64,000 nucleotides of DNA from Hoeflea sp. BAL378 (lineage in GTDB: Bacteria; Pseudomonadota; Alphaproteobacteria; Rhizobiales; Rhizobiaceae): positions 1-64,000 of the forward strand of contig NZ_JRJG01000037.1 of the NCBI RefSeq assembly GCF_000759435.1, given 5' to 3'. The stretch's first letter is position 1, and each line of letters starts with the position of its first letter. This document shows, piece after piece, positions 34,532 to 41,326 of this stretch. The notes beneath the pieces are model-generated. The model had not been told where the DNA came from and did not search any database. It was given only the letters and a program-made list of their open reading frames with translations. The position numbers and the translations under genes were made by a program.

Positions 34532-34556
34532 AAAAAAAACCGCGCTCGAAGCGCGG
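34532..34556 (-). terminator. Intrinsic terminator of the minus-strand small RNA
   Basis: CCGCGCT/AGCGCGG stem (34540-34556) with an A8 run at 34532-34539 on the plus strand, which reads as eight U on the minus strand. Nothing comparable follows it on the plus strand, so it does not terminate the upstream plus-strand gene efficiently. Confidence 0.85.
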
Positions 34557-34607
34557 TAAAATCTAGGGAGGAAACGCCCAAGGAGGGCATTCACAGTCAA
34601 AGACTGT
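34532..34607 (-). ncRNA. Candidate trans-acting small RNA with anti-Shine-Dalgarno loop
   Basis: A predicted ~76-nt minus-strand transcript. From its 5' end it forms a hairpin ACAGTC-TTT-GACTGT, a second hairpin GCCC-TCCTT-GGGC with the pyrimidine anti-SD sequence in the loop, a single-stranded TTTCCTCCC anti-SD stretch, and a terminator CCGCGCT-TCG-AGCGCGG followed by eight T. A matching promoter lies at 34614-34642. Size, three-hairpin layout and CCTCC motifs recall the alphaproteobacterial alpha-r8/MmgR family, and an Rfam covariance search would settle this. No protein is encoded here. Confidence 0.6.
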
Positions 34608-34613
34608 GGGTGA

Positions 34614-34642
34614 AGATTAATGCTGCAATGCACAAAAGTCAA
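34614..34642 (-). promoter_or_regulatory. Sigma70-like promoter for the candidate small RNA
   Basis: On the minus strand TTGACT (34637-34642) and TAATCT (34614-34619) are separated by 17 bases and placed about seven bases before the predicted 5' end at 34607. The -35 is a 5/6 match; the -10 is weaker. Confidence 0.45.
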
Positions 34643-34791
34643 CGGGAATTGCGCTCCCCATGGTGCGCATGCGAACGGCGCCTGTCCGGCAGGCTTGCGT
34701 GGCTTGCTTTTCCGCGCCGGCCGGTTCAGACGTGGGATCAGACCGGTTGAACGACGCCGTCCGACACCACGAAACTTGCCCGGAGTCCGCA

Positions 34792-35571
34792 GTGCTTCCC
34801 GATATCTCCTTTTTCGACGCCATCGCCGAAGCCGCTGCGGCGGAAACGCTGCCCCGGTTCCGCATGCCGGCTGCCATCGACAACAAGCATGCGGGCGGTT
34901 TCGACCCGGTGACGGAAGCCGACCGCGCGGCGGAGGTCGCCATCAGGCGGCTGATCACCGAGCGCTATCCCGACCACGGGATCCTGGGCGAGGAACATGG
35001 CGATGTCGGCCTTGACCGGGACTATGTCTGGGTCATCGACCCGATCGACGGCACGCGGGCCTTCATCTCCGGGCTGCCGGTCTGGGGCACGCTGGTGGGG
35101 CTCTATCACAAGGGCCGGGCGGTGATGGGGATGATGGACCAGCCGTTCACCGGCGAGCGCTTCATCGGCAGGCCCGGCAGCGCCAGCGTGCGGCGCCACG
35201 GCCAGGTCTCGCCGCTCACCTCACGCAAGAATGTGTCGCTCGACCAGGCGATCCTGATGACGACGTCGCCCTCGATTTTCGCCGAAGAGCTCGAGCCCTG
35301 CTACAGGCGCGTGGAAGAGAGCGTCCAGCTCGCGCGGTACGGCTGTGATTGCTACGCCTATGCGATGGTCGCCTCGGGCTATATCGACCTGGTGGTCGAG
35401 GCCGGGCTGAAGGCCTATGACGTCGGCGGGCTGATCCCGCTGATCGAAGAGGCCGGCGGCGTCATCACCACCTGGAGCGGCGACCGCCCGGAGAATGGCG
35501 GCAGCATTGTCGCCGCCGGCTCGGCCGACTTGCATGCCGCGGCTCTGGACGTGCTCAACCGGGCTGACTGA
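34792..35571 (+). CDS. hisN: Inositol monophosphatase-family phosphatase, HisN-type histidinol-phosphatase
   Basis: A 259-residue magnesium-dependent phosphatase. Metal motifs are GILGEEHGD, VIDPIDGTRAFISGLPVWG and AYDVGGLIPLIEEAGG. The sequence DGTRAFISGLPVWGTL is characteristic of the HisN-type histidinol-phosphatases that supply the penultimate step of histidine synthesis in bacteria lacking the HAD-type enzyme; activity on other sugar phosphates is possible. The GTG at 34792 is chosen because GGAG lies seven bases upstream. The 3' end overlaps the convergent hydrolase gene by 17 bases. Confidence 0.85.
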   Translation: MLPDISFFDAIAEAAAAETLPRFRMPAAIDNKHAGGFDPVTEADRAAEVAIRRLITERYPDHGILGEEHGDVGLDRDYVWVIDPIDGTRAFISGLPVWGTLVGLYHKGRAVMGMMDQPFTGERFIGRPGSASVRRHGQVSPLTSRKNVSLDQAILMTTSPSIFAEELEPCYRRVEESVQLARYGCDCYAYAMVASGYIDLVVEAGLKAYDVGGLIPLIEEAGGVITTWSGDRPENGGSIVAAGSADLHAAALDVLNRAD

Positions 35572-36541
35572 CGGCGCCCGGCTGCGGCTGGCGCGCCTGA
35601 TCGGGCGGGATGAAGGCGTCGATCGCCGCCAGCGCCGCCATCCGGTAGCGGTCAGCCTCCTGCAGCAATTCATGGCGCGCGCCATCGATGATGATGGCCC
35701 GTCCGGCGCGGAAGTGGTTGGAGATCCTCTCGATCGCCTGCTGGGCGACGATGGGGTCGTTGCCGGCGCCCATCAGCAGGGTGGGCACCTTGATCCGGTC
35801 GAGATGGTCGAGACGGTTGACCCGGTCCATGGCGCGATGCATCTCGTTGAGCCAACGGGCCGTGGGCGGACCCAGCCGCAGTTCGGGATGGGCGGTGTAG
35901 AGCGCCTGATTGCGGGCATAGCGGCCGATATCGGTGGTGAGCGCGTTGCTCTCGAAGGGCCGCGGGAAGCGATCCCTGCCGGAACTGATCCAGCCGAAGC
36001 CTGTCAACCGCAACAGCCGGGTGACGAGGCGCGTGAGCCATGTCGGGATCGCCTGGTTGGAGAGTTCGACGAAGGGGGCGGTCAGCACCATCCGTTCGAT
36101 CCGGTTCGCCAGTCCGGGCGCCATCGACAGGGCCACCAGCGCCCCCATCGAATGGGCGACCATGCAGAAGGGAAGGCGGGTCTCGGGCAGGACGATCGTC
36201 TCGAGGAAGATTGACAGGTCCGTCTCCAGGTCGCGGAACCGGCGGATGTGTCCGCGCAACGGGTTCTTCGTGAGCCGGTCGGACAGGCCCTGGCCGCGCC
36301 AGTCGAAGGTCGCCACCCACAGCCCGCGGTCGGTGAAATGGCGGATGGTCTCGTAATATTTCTCGATGCATTCGTTGCGGCCCTGTAGCAGAACCACGGT
36401 CCCCCGCGCCACCGGCACGTCCGATTTGAAGATGGCATAGCGCAGCCGCTTGCCGCCGGCGCTGGTGAACCAGCCTACCACATGGTTGTCCGGGACAGGA
36501 TTGCCGTCCGTCTCGATCAGCTTGGGAAGATCATCGCTCAT
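35555..36541 (-). CDS. Alpha/beta hydrolase, lysophospholipase-like
   Basis: A 328-residue serine hydrolase of the monoacylglycerol lipase/lysophospholipase L2 type. The nucleophile elbow is MVAHSMGALVALSM, the oxyanion strand region is VVLLQGRNECIEKYYET, followed by FDWRGQGLSDR; the catalytic Asp is probably in LLMGAGNDPIV and the His in IDGARHELLQE. No signal peptide is evident, so it should act in the cytoplasm or at the inner face. Its tail overlaps hisN by 17 bases in convergent orientation. Substrate unknown. Confidence 0.9.
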   Translation of the reverse strand: MSDDLPKLIETDGNPVPDNHVVGWFTSAGGKRLRYAIFKSDVPVARGTVVLLQGRNECIEKYYETIRHFTDRGLWVATFDWRGQGLSDRLTKNPLRGHIRRFRDLETDLSIFLETIVLPETRLPFCMVAHSMGALVALSMAPGLANRIERMVLTAPFVELSNQAIPTWLTRLVTRLLRLTGFGWISSGRDRFPRPFESNALTTDIGRYARNQALYTAHPELRLGPPTARWLNEMHRAMDRVNRLDHLDRIKVPTLLMGAGNDPIVAQQAIERISNHFRAGRAIIIDGARHELLQEADRYRMAALAAIDAFIPPDQARQPQPGAVSQPG

Positions 36542-36607
36542 GGTGATCCGGATTACGGCTTCGCCACTGTTTGGTCAAAAGGAAAACGCCGGATGCCGGA
36601 CGGAAAA

Positions 36608-36638
36608 GGCCGGATCCGCGCGGGGCGCGGGTCCGGCC
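36608..36638 (-). terminator. Strong GC palindrome, terminator-like on the minus strand
   Basis: A 14-base stem (36608-36621 with 36625-36638, one G-T pair) and a GGG loop. On the minus strand it is followed by TTTTCC. It sits upstream of the minus-strand hydrolase start, so either an undetected minus-strand transcript ends here or it is a structured leader. Confidence 0.35.
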
Positions 36639-36797
36639 AGGTGCTCGGAGCAGAAGGGACAGGATGCCCCGGGCGGGTCAGGCTGCTTTGCCTGAACGCG
36701 CTCACTATGGCCCAGGCCGGCTGAACCGGGACCAAACGCCCCGTTCATCCCCGGTTCATGGCGCGTTTCGCCGGTCTGCCGGATGAGCACGCAGGCT

Positions 36798-36826
36798 CTT
36801 GAACCCGGTTTGCGGAGTTCCCACAT
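36798..36826 (+). promoter_or_regulatory. Candidate heat-shock (RpoH) promoter of hsp20
   Basis: CTTGAA (36798-36803), a 16-base spacer and CCCACAT (36820-36826) fit the rhizobial sigma32-type pattern (CTTGAA then C-rich/AT -10). Predicted transcription start near 36833 gives a leader of about 100 bases. Confidence 0.45.
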
Positions 36827-36832
36827 TGGTCC

Positions 36833-36938
36833 TGCAGGCGCCGGATACCGGGCCTGCTGGCCGGTGTGCCGCCCGATGCGGGGCACGCCAGGGCCAGAAA
36901 CGCTAAACCAACCGTTGCTCTTAAGGAGGACACCCATG
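36833..36938 (+). promoter_or_regulatory. ROSE-like RNA thermometer in the hsp20 leader
   Basis: The 3' end of the leader reads TTGCTCTTAAGGAGGA just before the start codon. UU(G)CUC can pair with GAGGA across a UUAAG loop with a bulged G, hiding the Shine-Dalgarno sequence. This is the conserved final hairpin of ROSE elements, which melt at heat-shock temperature. An upstream hairpin (GTGCC and GGCAC around 36865-36888) fits the usual multi-stem layout. Confidence 0.75.
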
Positions 36939-37403
36939 CGTCACGTTGATTTTTCCCCCCTCTACCGGTCCACTGTCGGTTTCGACAAGCTGCTGACCAT
37001 GCTGGACAGTCTGGCGCCCGCCGAGCAGGCCCAGTCCTATCCGCCCTACAACATCGAGCGCACCGGCGATAACACCTATCGCATCACCATGGCCGTGGCC
37101 GGTTTCGGTGAAGACGAGATCGCGATCGAAGCCCGCGAACATGTACTGACCGTCAAGGGCGAGAAGGCCGACGAGAAGGATGCCGAAGGCACCGAATTCC
37201 TCTATCGCGGCATCGCCAAGCGCGCCTTCGAGCGCCGCTTCCAGTTGGCCGACCATGTCGAGGTCACCGGCGCATCGCTGCGCAACGGCCTCCTGCATGT
37301 CGACCTGGTCCGCGAGCTTCCCGAAGCCATGAAGCCGCGCCGCATCGCGATTTCCAGCGACGCCGGCGACAAACCCAAGCAGATCGAAGCAACAAAGGCC
37401 TGA
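36936..37403 (+). CDS. Small heat-shock protein, Hsp20 family
   Basis: A 155-residue alpha-crystallin-domain holdase. YPPYNIERTGDNTYRITMAVAG opens the domain (about 38-130), with KRAFERRFQLADHVEVTGASL and NGLLHVDLVRELPEAMKPRRI closing it; the last segment contains the usual C-terminal I-x-I-like tail region. It belongs to the IbpA-like class A proteins that prevent aggregation in the cytoplasm. The start follows AAGGAGGA by five bases, an SD that is probably masked by the leader thermometer. Confidence 0.95.
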   Translation: MRHVDFSPLYRSTVGFDKLLTMLDSLAPAEQAQSYPPYNIERTGDNTYRITMAVAGFGEDEIAIEAREHVLTVKGEKADEKDAEGTEFLYRGIAKRAFERRFQLADHVEVTGASLRNGLLHVDLVRELPEAMKPRRIAISSDAGDKPKQIEATKA

Positions 37404-37430
37404 TCCATCCCCCCAGAGGAGAAGGCTTTC

Positions 37431-37459
37431 TGGCGCCCGGGAGACCGGGCGCCATTTCT
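37431..37459 (+). terminator. Intrinsic terminator of hsp20
   Basis: TGGCGCCCGG and CCGGGCGCCA form a perfect 10-base stem with a GAGA loop, followed by TTTCT. It abuts the stop codon of the convergent DoxX gene. Confidence 0.8.
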
Positions 37460-38036
37460 ATGTGTGCGCCTGGTCGCGCCGCCTTGCCAGCAGGTGGTCG
37501 AGCGACAGGAGCCCCGGTCCCTTGAGGACGACGACCGAGAGCGGCACCAGCCACAAGAGCCGCTGGTCGGCGATGATGCTGTCGGGGAAGCGGTCGAACA
37601 GGCCGCCGATGGCCTCAGCGCCGATCTGGTGCACGGTGACGTCGACCAGGGTCTGTACGGCGATGAAGCCGATCATGCCGAGCGCCGCAAGCCGCGAAAA
37701 CAGGCCGATGACGATCAGCAGAGGCAGCAGGAACTCCGCATAGGTGCCCAGGAAGACCAGGAGGCCCCAGGGGAGAAACGGCACCGCGCCGACATCGCCG
37801 CCCGCCGCTTCGACCGCCGGCAGCGCGATCTGGTAATAGGCCCCCGGCGCTATCGAGAAGAACCCGCTGATGCCTTCGCCCACCTTGGTCCGGGCCGAAT
37901 TGAGGAAGTAGATCCACAACACCGCGGCAAAGGCGAAGCGGGCGGTGAGGCCAAGCAGCCAGCGGTCGCCGGCCCGTTCGATCGCTCCGAAGACCCGGTC
38001 GTGCAGCCCGGTGAGAACAGTCATCGCGGATGTCAT
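37458..38036 (-). CDS. DoxX family membrane protein of the bufferin-type cassette
   Basis: A 192-residue inner-membrane protein with four hydrophobic helices (about 28-45, 70-100, 100-120 and 150-170). DoxX hallmarks are FAFAAVLWIYFLNSARTKV, YAEFLLPLLIVIGLFSRLAALGM and ADQRLLWLVPLSVVVLKGPG. It corresponds to GigT/BufD in the metal-response cassettes, where its role is not settled; a redox or quinone-linked function is suspected for DoxX proteins. The start overlaps the DUF2063 gene by four bases (ATGA), making it the last gene of the cassette. Confidence 0.88.
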   Translation of the reverse strand: MTSAMTVLTGLHDRVFGAIERAGDRWLLGLTARFAFAAVLWIYFLNSARTKVGEGISGFFSIAPGAYYQIALPAVEAAGGDVGAVPFLPWGLLVFLGTYAEFLLPLLIVIGLFSRLAALGMIGFIAVQTLVDVTVHQIGAEAIGGLFDRFPDSIIADQRLLWLVPLSVVVLKGPGLLSLDHLLARRRDQAHT

Positions 38037-38836
38037 TGCGGGTGCTCCGTCTTTGCCGGGCTCAGGGAACAGGCCGAGAAAATCCCGGCCTCGAGCATGG
38101 CTGAAATGGCTGCGGGAAGATCGAATCCCGGCTGTCGCCCGAGCGCGAGAGTGGCGGCCTCCGCCAGCGTGGCGCCGGTCATCAGGGCCTTGAAGAAATC
38201 CGCCGCGCCGGGCGGCAGCAACCGGACCTGAACCTCGTGGGCGGGGCGGGTGATCAGCCCGTCCTCGGGCTCGAGCGGCCGGATCGTCTCCAGCGGGCGC
38301 TGTTCGCGGCTGGCCGAAAAGATCGACACGGCGGCGGTCCGGCTGCGGACCATGCGCGCCGCCGGATGTGGCGTGAAGGTTAGATCCCCCAGGTCTTCGG
38401 CCGGGACGGCGCCCAGTGCTGCAGGCGCCAGCGGGTCGGCGTCGGCGGCGTGAAAGGCGTCGAGCCACGCCCTTTCCAGCCGGGACACATCGGGCAGATA
38501 CGGCAGTTCCGAGACCGGCTCGAACCGCTCGAGAAAGGCCGCTAAGCCCTGGCCGTATTCGAACAGAACGGCCGAGACCGGCGGCTCCTGCGCCAGGTAG
38601 ATCCGCGCCATGCCGCGGAAGAAGTCCGCGCCGACCAGCCGCTGGACTGCCGGGAAAATATCCGCGAGCGCGTCGATCCGGGTCACCGTCACCGTGTTGC
38701 GGTAGACCGCGAAGCGTTTCCGCGCGCCCTTGCCGCGGGGGCCGGACACGCCCACGGGCGGCGGCAGGTCCGGATTGATCAGCGCCGCGCTGAATTCGGA
38801 CTGCGCCGACCGGCGCGCGGGCTCACTCGGCGGCAT
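38033..38836 (-). CDS. DUF2063 partner protein of an MNIO enzyme (BufC/HvfC/GigB-like)
   Basis: A 267-residue protein with the DUF2063 domain in the N-terminal ~100 residues (KRFAVYRNTVTVTRIDALADIF, VGADFFRGMARIYLAQEPP). A C-terminal winged-helix-like segment includes PPGAADFFKALMTGATLAEAATLAL. Although labelled DNA-binding in databases, members in RiPP operons act as precursor-recognition partners of the adjacent DUF692/MNIO enzyme. The ATG at 38836 overlaps the end of the MNIO gene by 14 bases, so expression is coupled. Confidence 0.88.
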   Translation of the reverse strand: MPPSEPARRSAQSEFSAALINPDLPPPVGVSGPRGKGARKRFAVYRNTVTVTRIDALADIFPAVQRLVGADFFRGMARIYLAQEPPVSAVLFEYGQGLAAFLERFEPVSELPYLPDVSRLERAWLDAFHAADADPLAPAALGAVPAEDLGDLTFTPHPAARMVRSRTAAVSIFSASREQRPLETIRPLEPEDGLITRPAHEVQVRLLPPGAADFFKALMTGATLAEAATLALGRQPGFDLPAAISAMLEAGIFSACSLSPAKTEHPQ

Positions 38837-39743
38837 GGCGGGAGCCGAGCAGCGAAGCGGGGCCGAGGCGGTCGAGAATGGCGTCGGCGAGGCGGGCCTC
38901 CCGGCGCAGCACCGGCCAGTCGGGCACGTCATTGTCCCATTCGATCAGCGTCGGCAGGGCGCCGGTCTGGCTGATGACGATTTCATAGAGTTTCCACACC
39001 GCATCTGCGACCGGGCGGTCATGGGCATCGATCAGCAAAACATCGCCCTCGTCGTCGGTGTCCTCGGCGTGGCCGGCGAGATGGATTTCCTCGACCAGTT
39101 CGAGGGGAAAGCGCCTGAGATACTGCAAGGGCTTCCAGCCGTGATTGGTGGCGGAGACGAAGACATTGTTGACGTCGAGCAGCAGGCCGCATCCGGAGCG
39201 GGTGGCGATCTCGCGGATGAAATCGGCCTCGCTCATGGTGGTCTCTTCGAAGGCCACGTAGGTCGAGGGGTTTTCGATGAGGATATGGCGCTTGAGCCGG
39301 TCCTGGATCCGGCCGACATGGGCGACCACGCGGGCGAGCGTCTCCGCATTGTAGGGCACCGGCAGGAGATCGTTGAAATAGCCGGCGTCGTGGCTCGACC
39401 AGGCAAGGTGTTCCGACACCATCGCCGGCTCGTAGCGTTCGACGACCCTGGCCAGGCGCTCGAGATGGGCGTGGTCAATGCCGCTCTCCGAGCCGATCGA
39501 CAGGCCCACGCCGTGCACCGAAAGGGGAAATTCGCGGCGAATGGCGGTCAGCGCGCGATGCGGCGCGCCGCCGTCGCCCATGTAGTTCTCGGCATGAACC
39601 TCGAGAAAGCCGATCCTCTGCGTGTCGGCGAGGATCTGGTCGACATGCTCGGGCTTCAGTCCCGCCCCCGCGCGTGGCGGGAGCGGGAGGGACGGAAAAC
39701 GGGCGGTCCCACCTGTCTGCGGGTCAGGGGCGGATCGCATCAT
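38823..39743 (-). CDS. DUF692/MNIO family enzyme (BufB/HvfB/GigA-like)
   Basis: A 306-residue multinuclear non-haem iron oxidative enzyme of the TIM-barrel DUF692 family, which installs heterocycles on cysteines of ribosomal peptides. Candidate iron-ligand segments are FLEVHAENYMGD (His50, Glu52), SVHGVGLSIG (His77), VSEHLAWS, ILIENPSTY, LLLDVNNVFVSATNH, EIHLAGH, LIDAHDRPV and TLIEWDND, all present and in order. The start has GGAG eight bases upstream. It follows the DUF2282 peptide gene by 32 bases and is fused by overlap to DUF2063, the standard MNIO gene pair. Confidence 0.93.
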   Translation of the reverse strand: MMRSAPDPQTGGTARFPSLPLPPRAGAGLKPEHVDQILADTQRIGFLEVHAENYMGDGGAPHRALTAIRREFPLSVHGVGLSIGSESGIDHAHLERLARVVERYEPAMVSEHLAWSSHDAGYFNDLLPVPYNAETLARVVAHVGRIQDRLKRHILIENPSTYVAFEETTMSEADFIREIATRSGCGLLLDVNNVFVSATNHGWKPLQYLRRFPLELVEEIHLAGHAEDTDDEGDVLLIDAHDRPVADAVWKLYEIVISQTGALPTLIEWDNDVPDWPVLRREARLADAILDRLGPASLLGSRHAAE

Positions 39744-39775
39744 GTCGGGACTCCGTTTCTCAGGCGTTTCTCGGG

Positions 39776-40081
39776 TCAGGCCGGAAGATCGCGGTCAAGC
39801 GGCTCGAGCGAACCCATGCGGCCGCCTTCGAGGCTCATGGTGGTGCAGGTGCCGGCTTCGACGCTCTTCCAGGCGTTGCCCTGGAAGTCGACCTTGGACG
39901 TACCCGCGCATGTGGTGCCGGGACCGGCGGCGCAGTCATTCTTGCCGGCCATGGCGACGCCGTAGCATTTTTCCGTGGCCGCGGTGGCGCTGTCGGTCGA
40001 GGCGAGGAAGGTCGCGCCGGAAATGGCCATGGCAACCGCGCCAGCGAGAGCCGAAGCGCCGATGAGTGTCTTCTGGGACAT
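39776..40081 (-). CDS. DUF2282 peptide, bufferin-type RiPP precursor
   Basis: A 101-residue precursor. Residues 1-35 form a long Sec-type signal ([19 protein letters not shown] and following), then a mature region with exactly four cysteines at 39, 50, 58 and 79 in contexts [22 protein letters not shown] and AGTCTTM. This matches DUF2282 proteins (GigP, BufA1, HvfA relatives). In bufferins, cysteines are converted to thiooxazoles by the MNIO enzyme and the product is exported to the periplasm, where it binds copper. The start follows AAGGAGA by six bases. No metal has been shown for this protein; the function is inferred from the cassette. Confidence 0.9.
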   Translation of the reverse strand: MSQKTLIGASALAGAVAMAISGATFLASTDSATAATEKCYGVAMAGKNDCAAGPGTTCAGTSKVDFQGNAWKSVEAGTCTTMSLEGGRMGSLEPLDRDLPA

Positions 40082-40276
40082 GCTGTTCTCCTTGGAGGTG
40101 TTCTTGAAACTATTTTCCGGGTCTTTTCGTCCCGGCAGAACAACCTTGGAGAATTCCCGCATCACTTGGAAATCAAGCGCGCGTTATCGGGCTTCACTTG
40201 CGTGTGAGAGCGGTGTGATAGCTGTTGTTGGTGCGTTGCAGCGCGCCGCCCCCGGGGGTGGCGCGCGGGGTGCGCG
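40082..40276 (-). promoter_or_regulatory. Leader/promoter region of the bufferin-type cassette
   Basis: 195 bases between the threonine aldolase stop and the peptide start, which must hold the cassette promoter. I could not recognise a convincing ECF-sigma or sigma70 promoter. A short inverted repeat CCGGG/CCCGG lies at 40117-40121 and 40131-40135. Confidence 0.35.
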
Positions 40277-41326
40277 TCAGCCGAGCAGGTCGACGAACCG
40301 GTCGACTTGATCTTCGGTCGTGGCGAAGCTGGTGACGAGCCGCAGCATGGTTTCCCCTTCGCCCACGAGGTGCCTGGCCGAGCGCGGCGGGGACCATTCG
40401 TAGAACATCGCGCCCTTGGCGGCCATGTCGCTGGCAAGGTCCTTGGGCACGATCGGGAAGATCTCGTTGGCGGGGCTTCGCCAGGCCAGCCGCGTCCGGG
40501 TGGAGGCTTCGATGCCCGCCTGCAGCCGCGCCGCCATGGCGTTGGCGTGGCGGGCGACATCGAGCCAGAGGCCGCCTTCGAAATAGGCGTCGAACTGGGC
40601 GGCGATGAAGCGGCTCTTGGAGAAGAGCTGCGCCGCGCGCTTGCGGATGAAGGGGACCTGGGTGGCCATTCCGGGGTCGAGGAACACCAGCGCCTCGGCG
40701 CACCAGCAGCCGTTCTTGGTGCCGCCGAAGGAGACGATGTCGACGCCCAGATCCACGGTCATCTGCGCGGGCGTGAGGTTGAGCGCGACCAGCCCATTGG
40801 CGAAGCGCGCGCCATCCATGTGCAGCGGCAGGCCGTGCGCCCTGGCGATCTTCGAGATCGCCCGGATTTCATCGGCGGTGTAGACGGTGCCGGCCTCGGT
40901 CGCCTGGGTCAGCGTGATTGCCACCGGCTGGCCGCCGTGGACAAAGCCCTTGGGAAAACGGGCGATTTCGGCTTCCAGAAGCGCCGGGTCCATCTTCCCT
41001 TCGGCGCCATCCACCGGGACCAGCCGCGAACCCTGGCTGAAGAATTCGGGCGCGCCGCATTCGTCGGCGATGACATGGGCTTCGCGGTGGCAGAAGGAGA
41101 CGCCGCCCGGCTTGCTGACCGCGGACAGCGCCAGCGAGTTGGCGGCCGTGCCGGTGCCGACGAAGAACACCGCGACCTCGCGGCCGAAAATCTCGTTGAA
41201 GCTGGCCTCGACCTTGCGGTCGAGATCGCTCGTGCCATAGGCGGCGGCAAAGCCGGTCGAATGGGCCGAGAGCGAGGCGGCGATCGCCGGATGGGCGCCG
41301 GCCCAATTGTCTGACGTGAAGATCAT
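40277..41326 (-). CDS. ltaE: Low-specificity L-threonine aldolase
   Basis: A 349-residue fold-type I pyridoxal-phosphate enzyme that cleaves L-threonine/allo-threonine to glycine and acetaldehyde. The cofactor lysine is in DIVSFGGTKNGCW; FVGTGTAANSLALSAV, GLPLHMDGARFANGLVAL and HREAHVIADECGAPEFF are typical. The N-terminus MIFTSDNWAGAHP fits other family members. It lies upstream of the bufferin-type cassette on the same strand with a 195-base gap, so it is probably independent. Confidence 0.93.
   Translation of the reverse strand: MIFTSDNWAGAHPAIAASLSAHSTGFAAAYGTSDLDRKVEASFNEIFGREVAVFFVGTGTAANSLALSAVSKPGGVSFCHREAHVIADECGAPEFFSQGSRLVPVDGAEGKMDPALLEAEIARFPKGFVHGGQPVAITLTQATEAGTVYTADEIRAISKIARAHGLPLHMDGARFANGLVALNLTPAQMTVDLGVDIVSFGGTKNGCWCAEALVFLDPGMATQVPFIRKRAAQLFSKSRFIAAQFDAYFEGGLWLDVARHANAMAARLQAGIEASTRTRLAWRSPANEIFPIVPKDLASDMAAKGAMFYEWSPPRSARHLVGEGETMLRLVTSFATTEDQVDRFVDLLG

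Noticed and set aside
34531-34560. Stem-loop as the terminator of the N-formylglutamate amidohydrolase gene
   Set aside because: The T-tract is on the minus strand only, so it fits the small RNA and not the plus-strand gene.
40082-40276. ECF sigma-type promoter before the bufferin precursor
   Set aside because: No pair of elements with acceptable sequence and spacing could be identified by eye.
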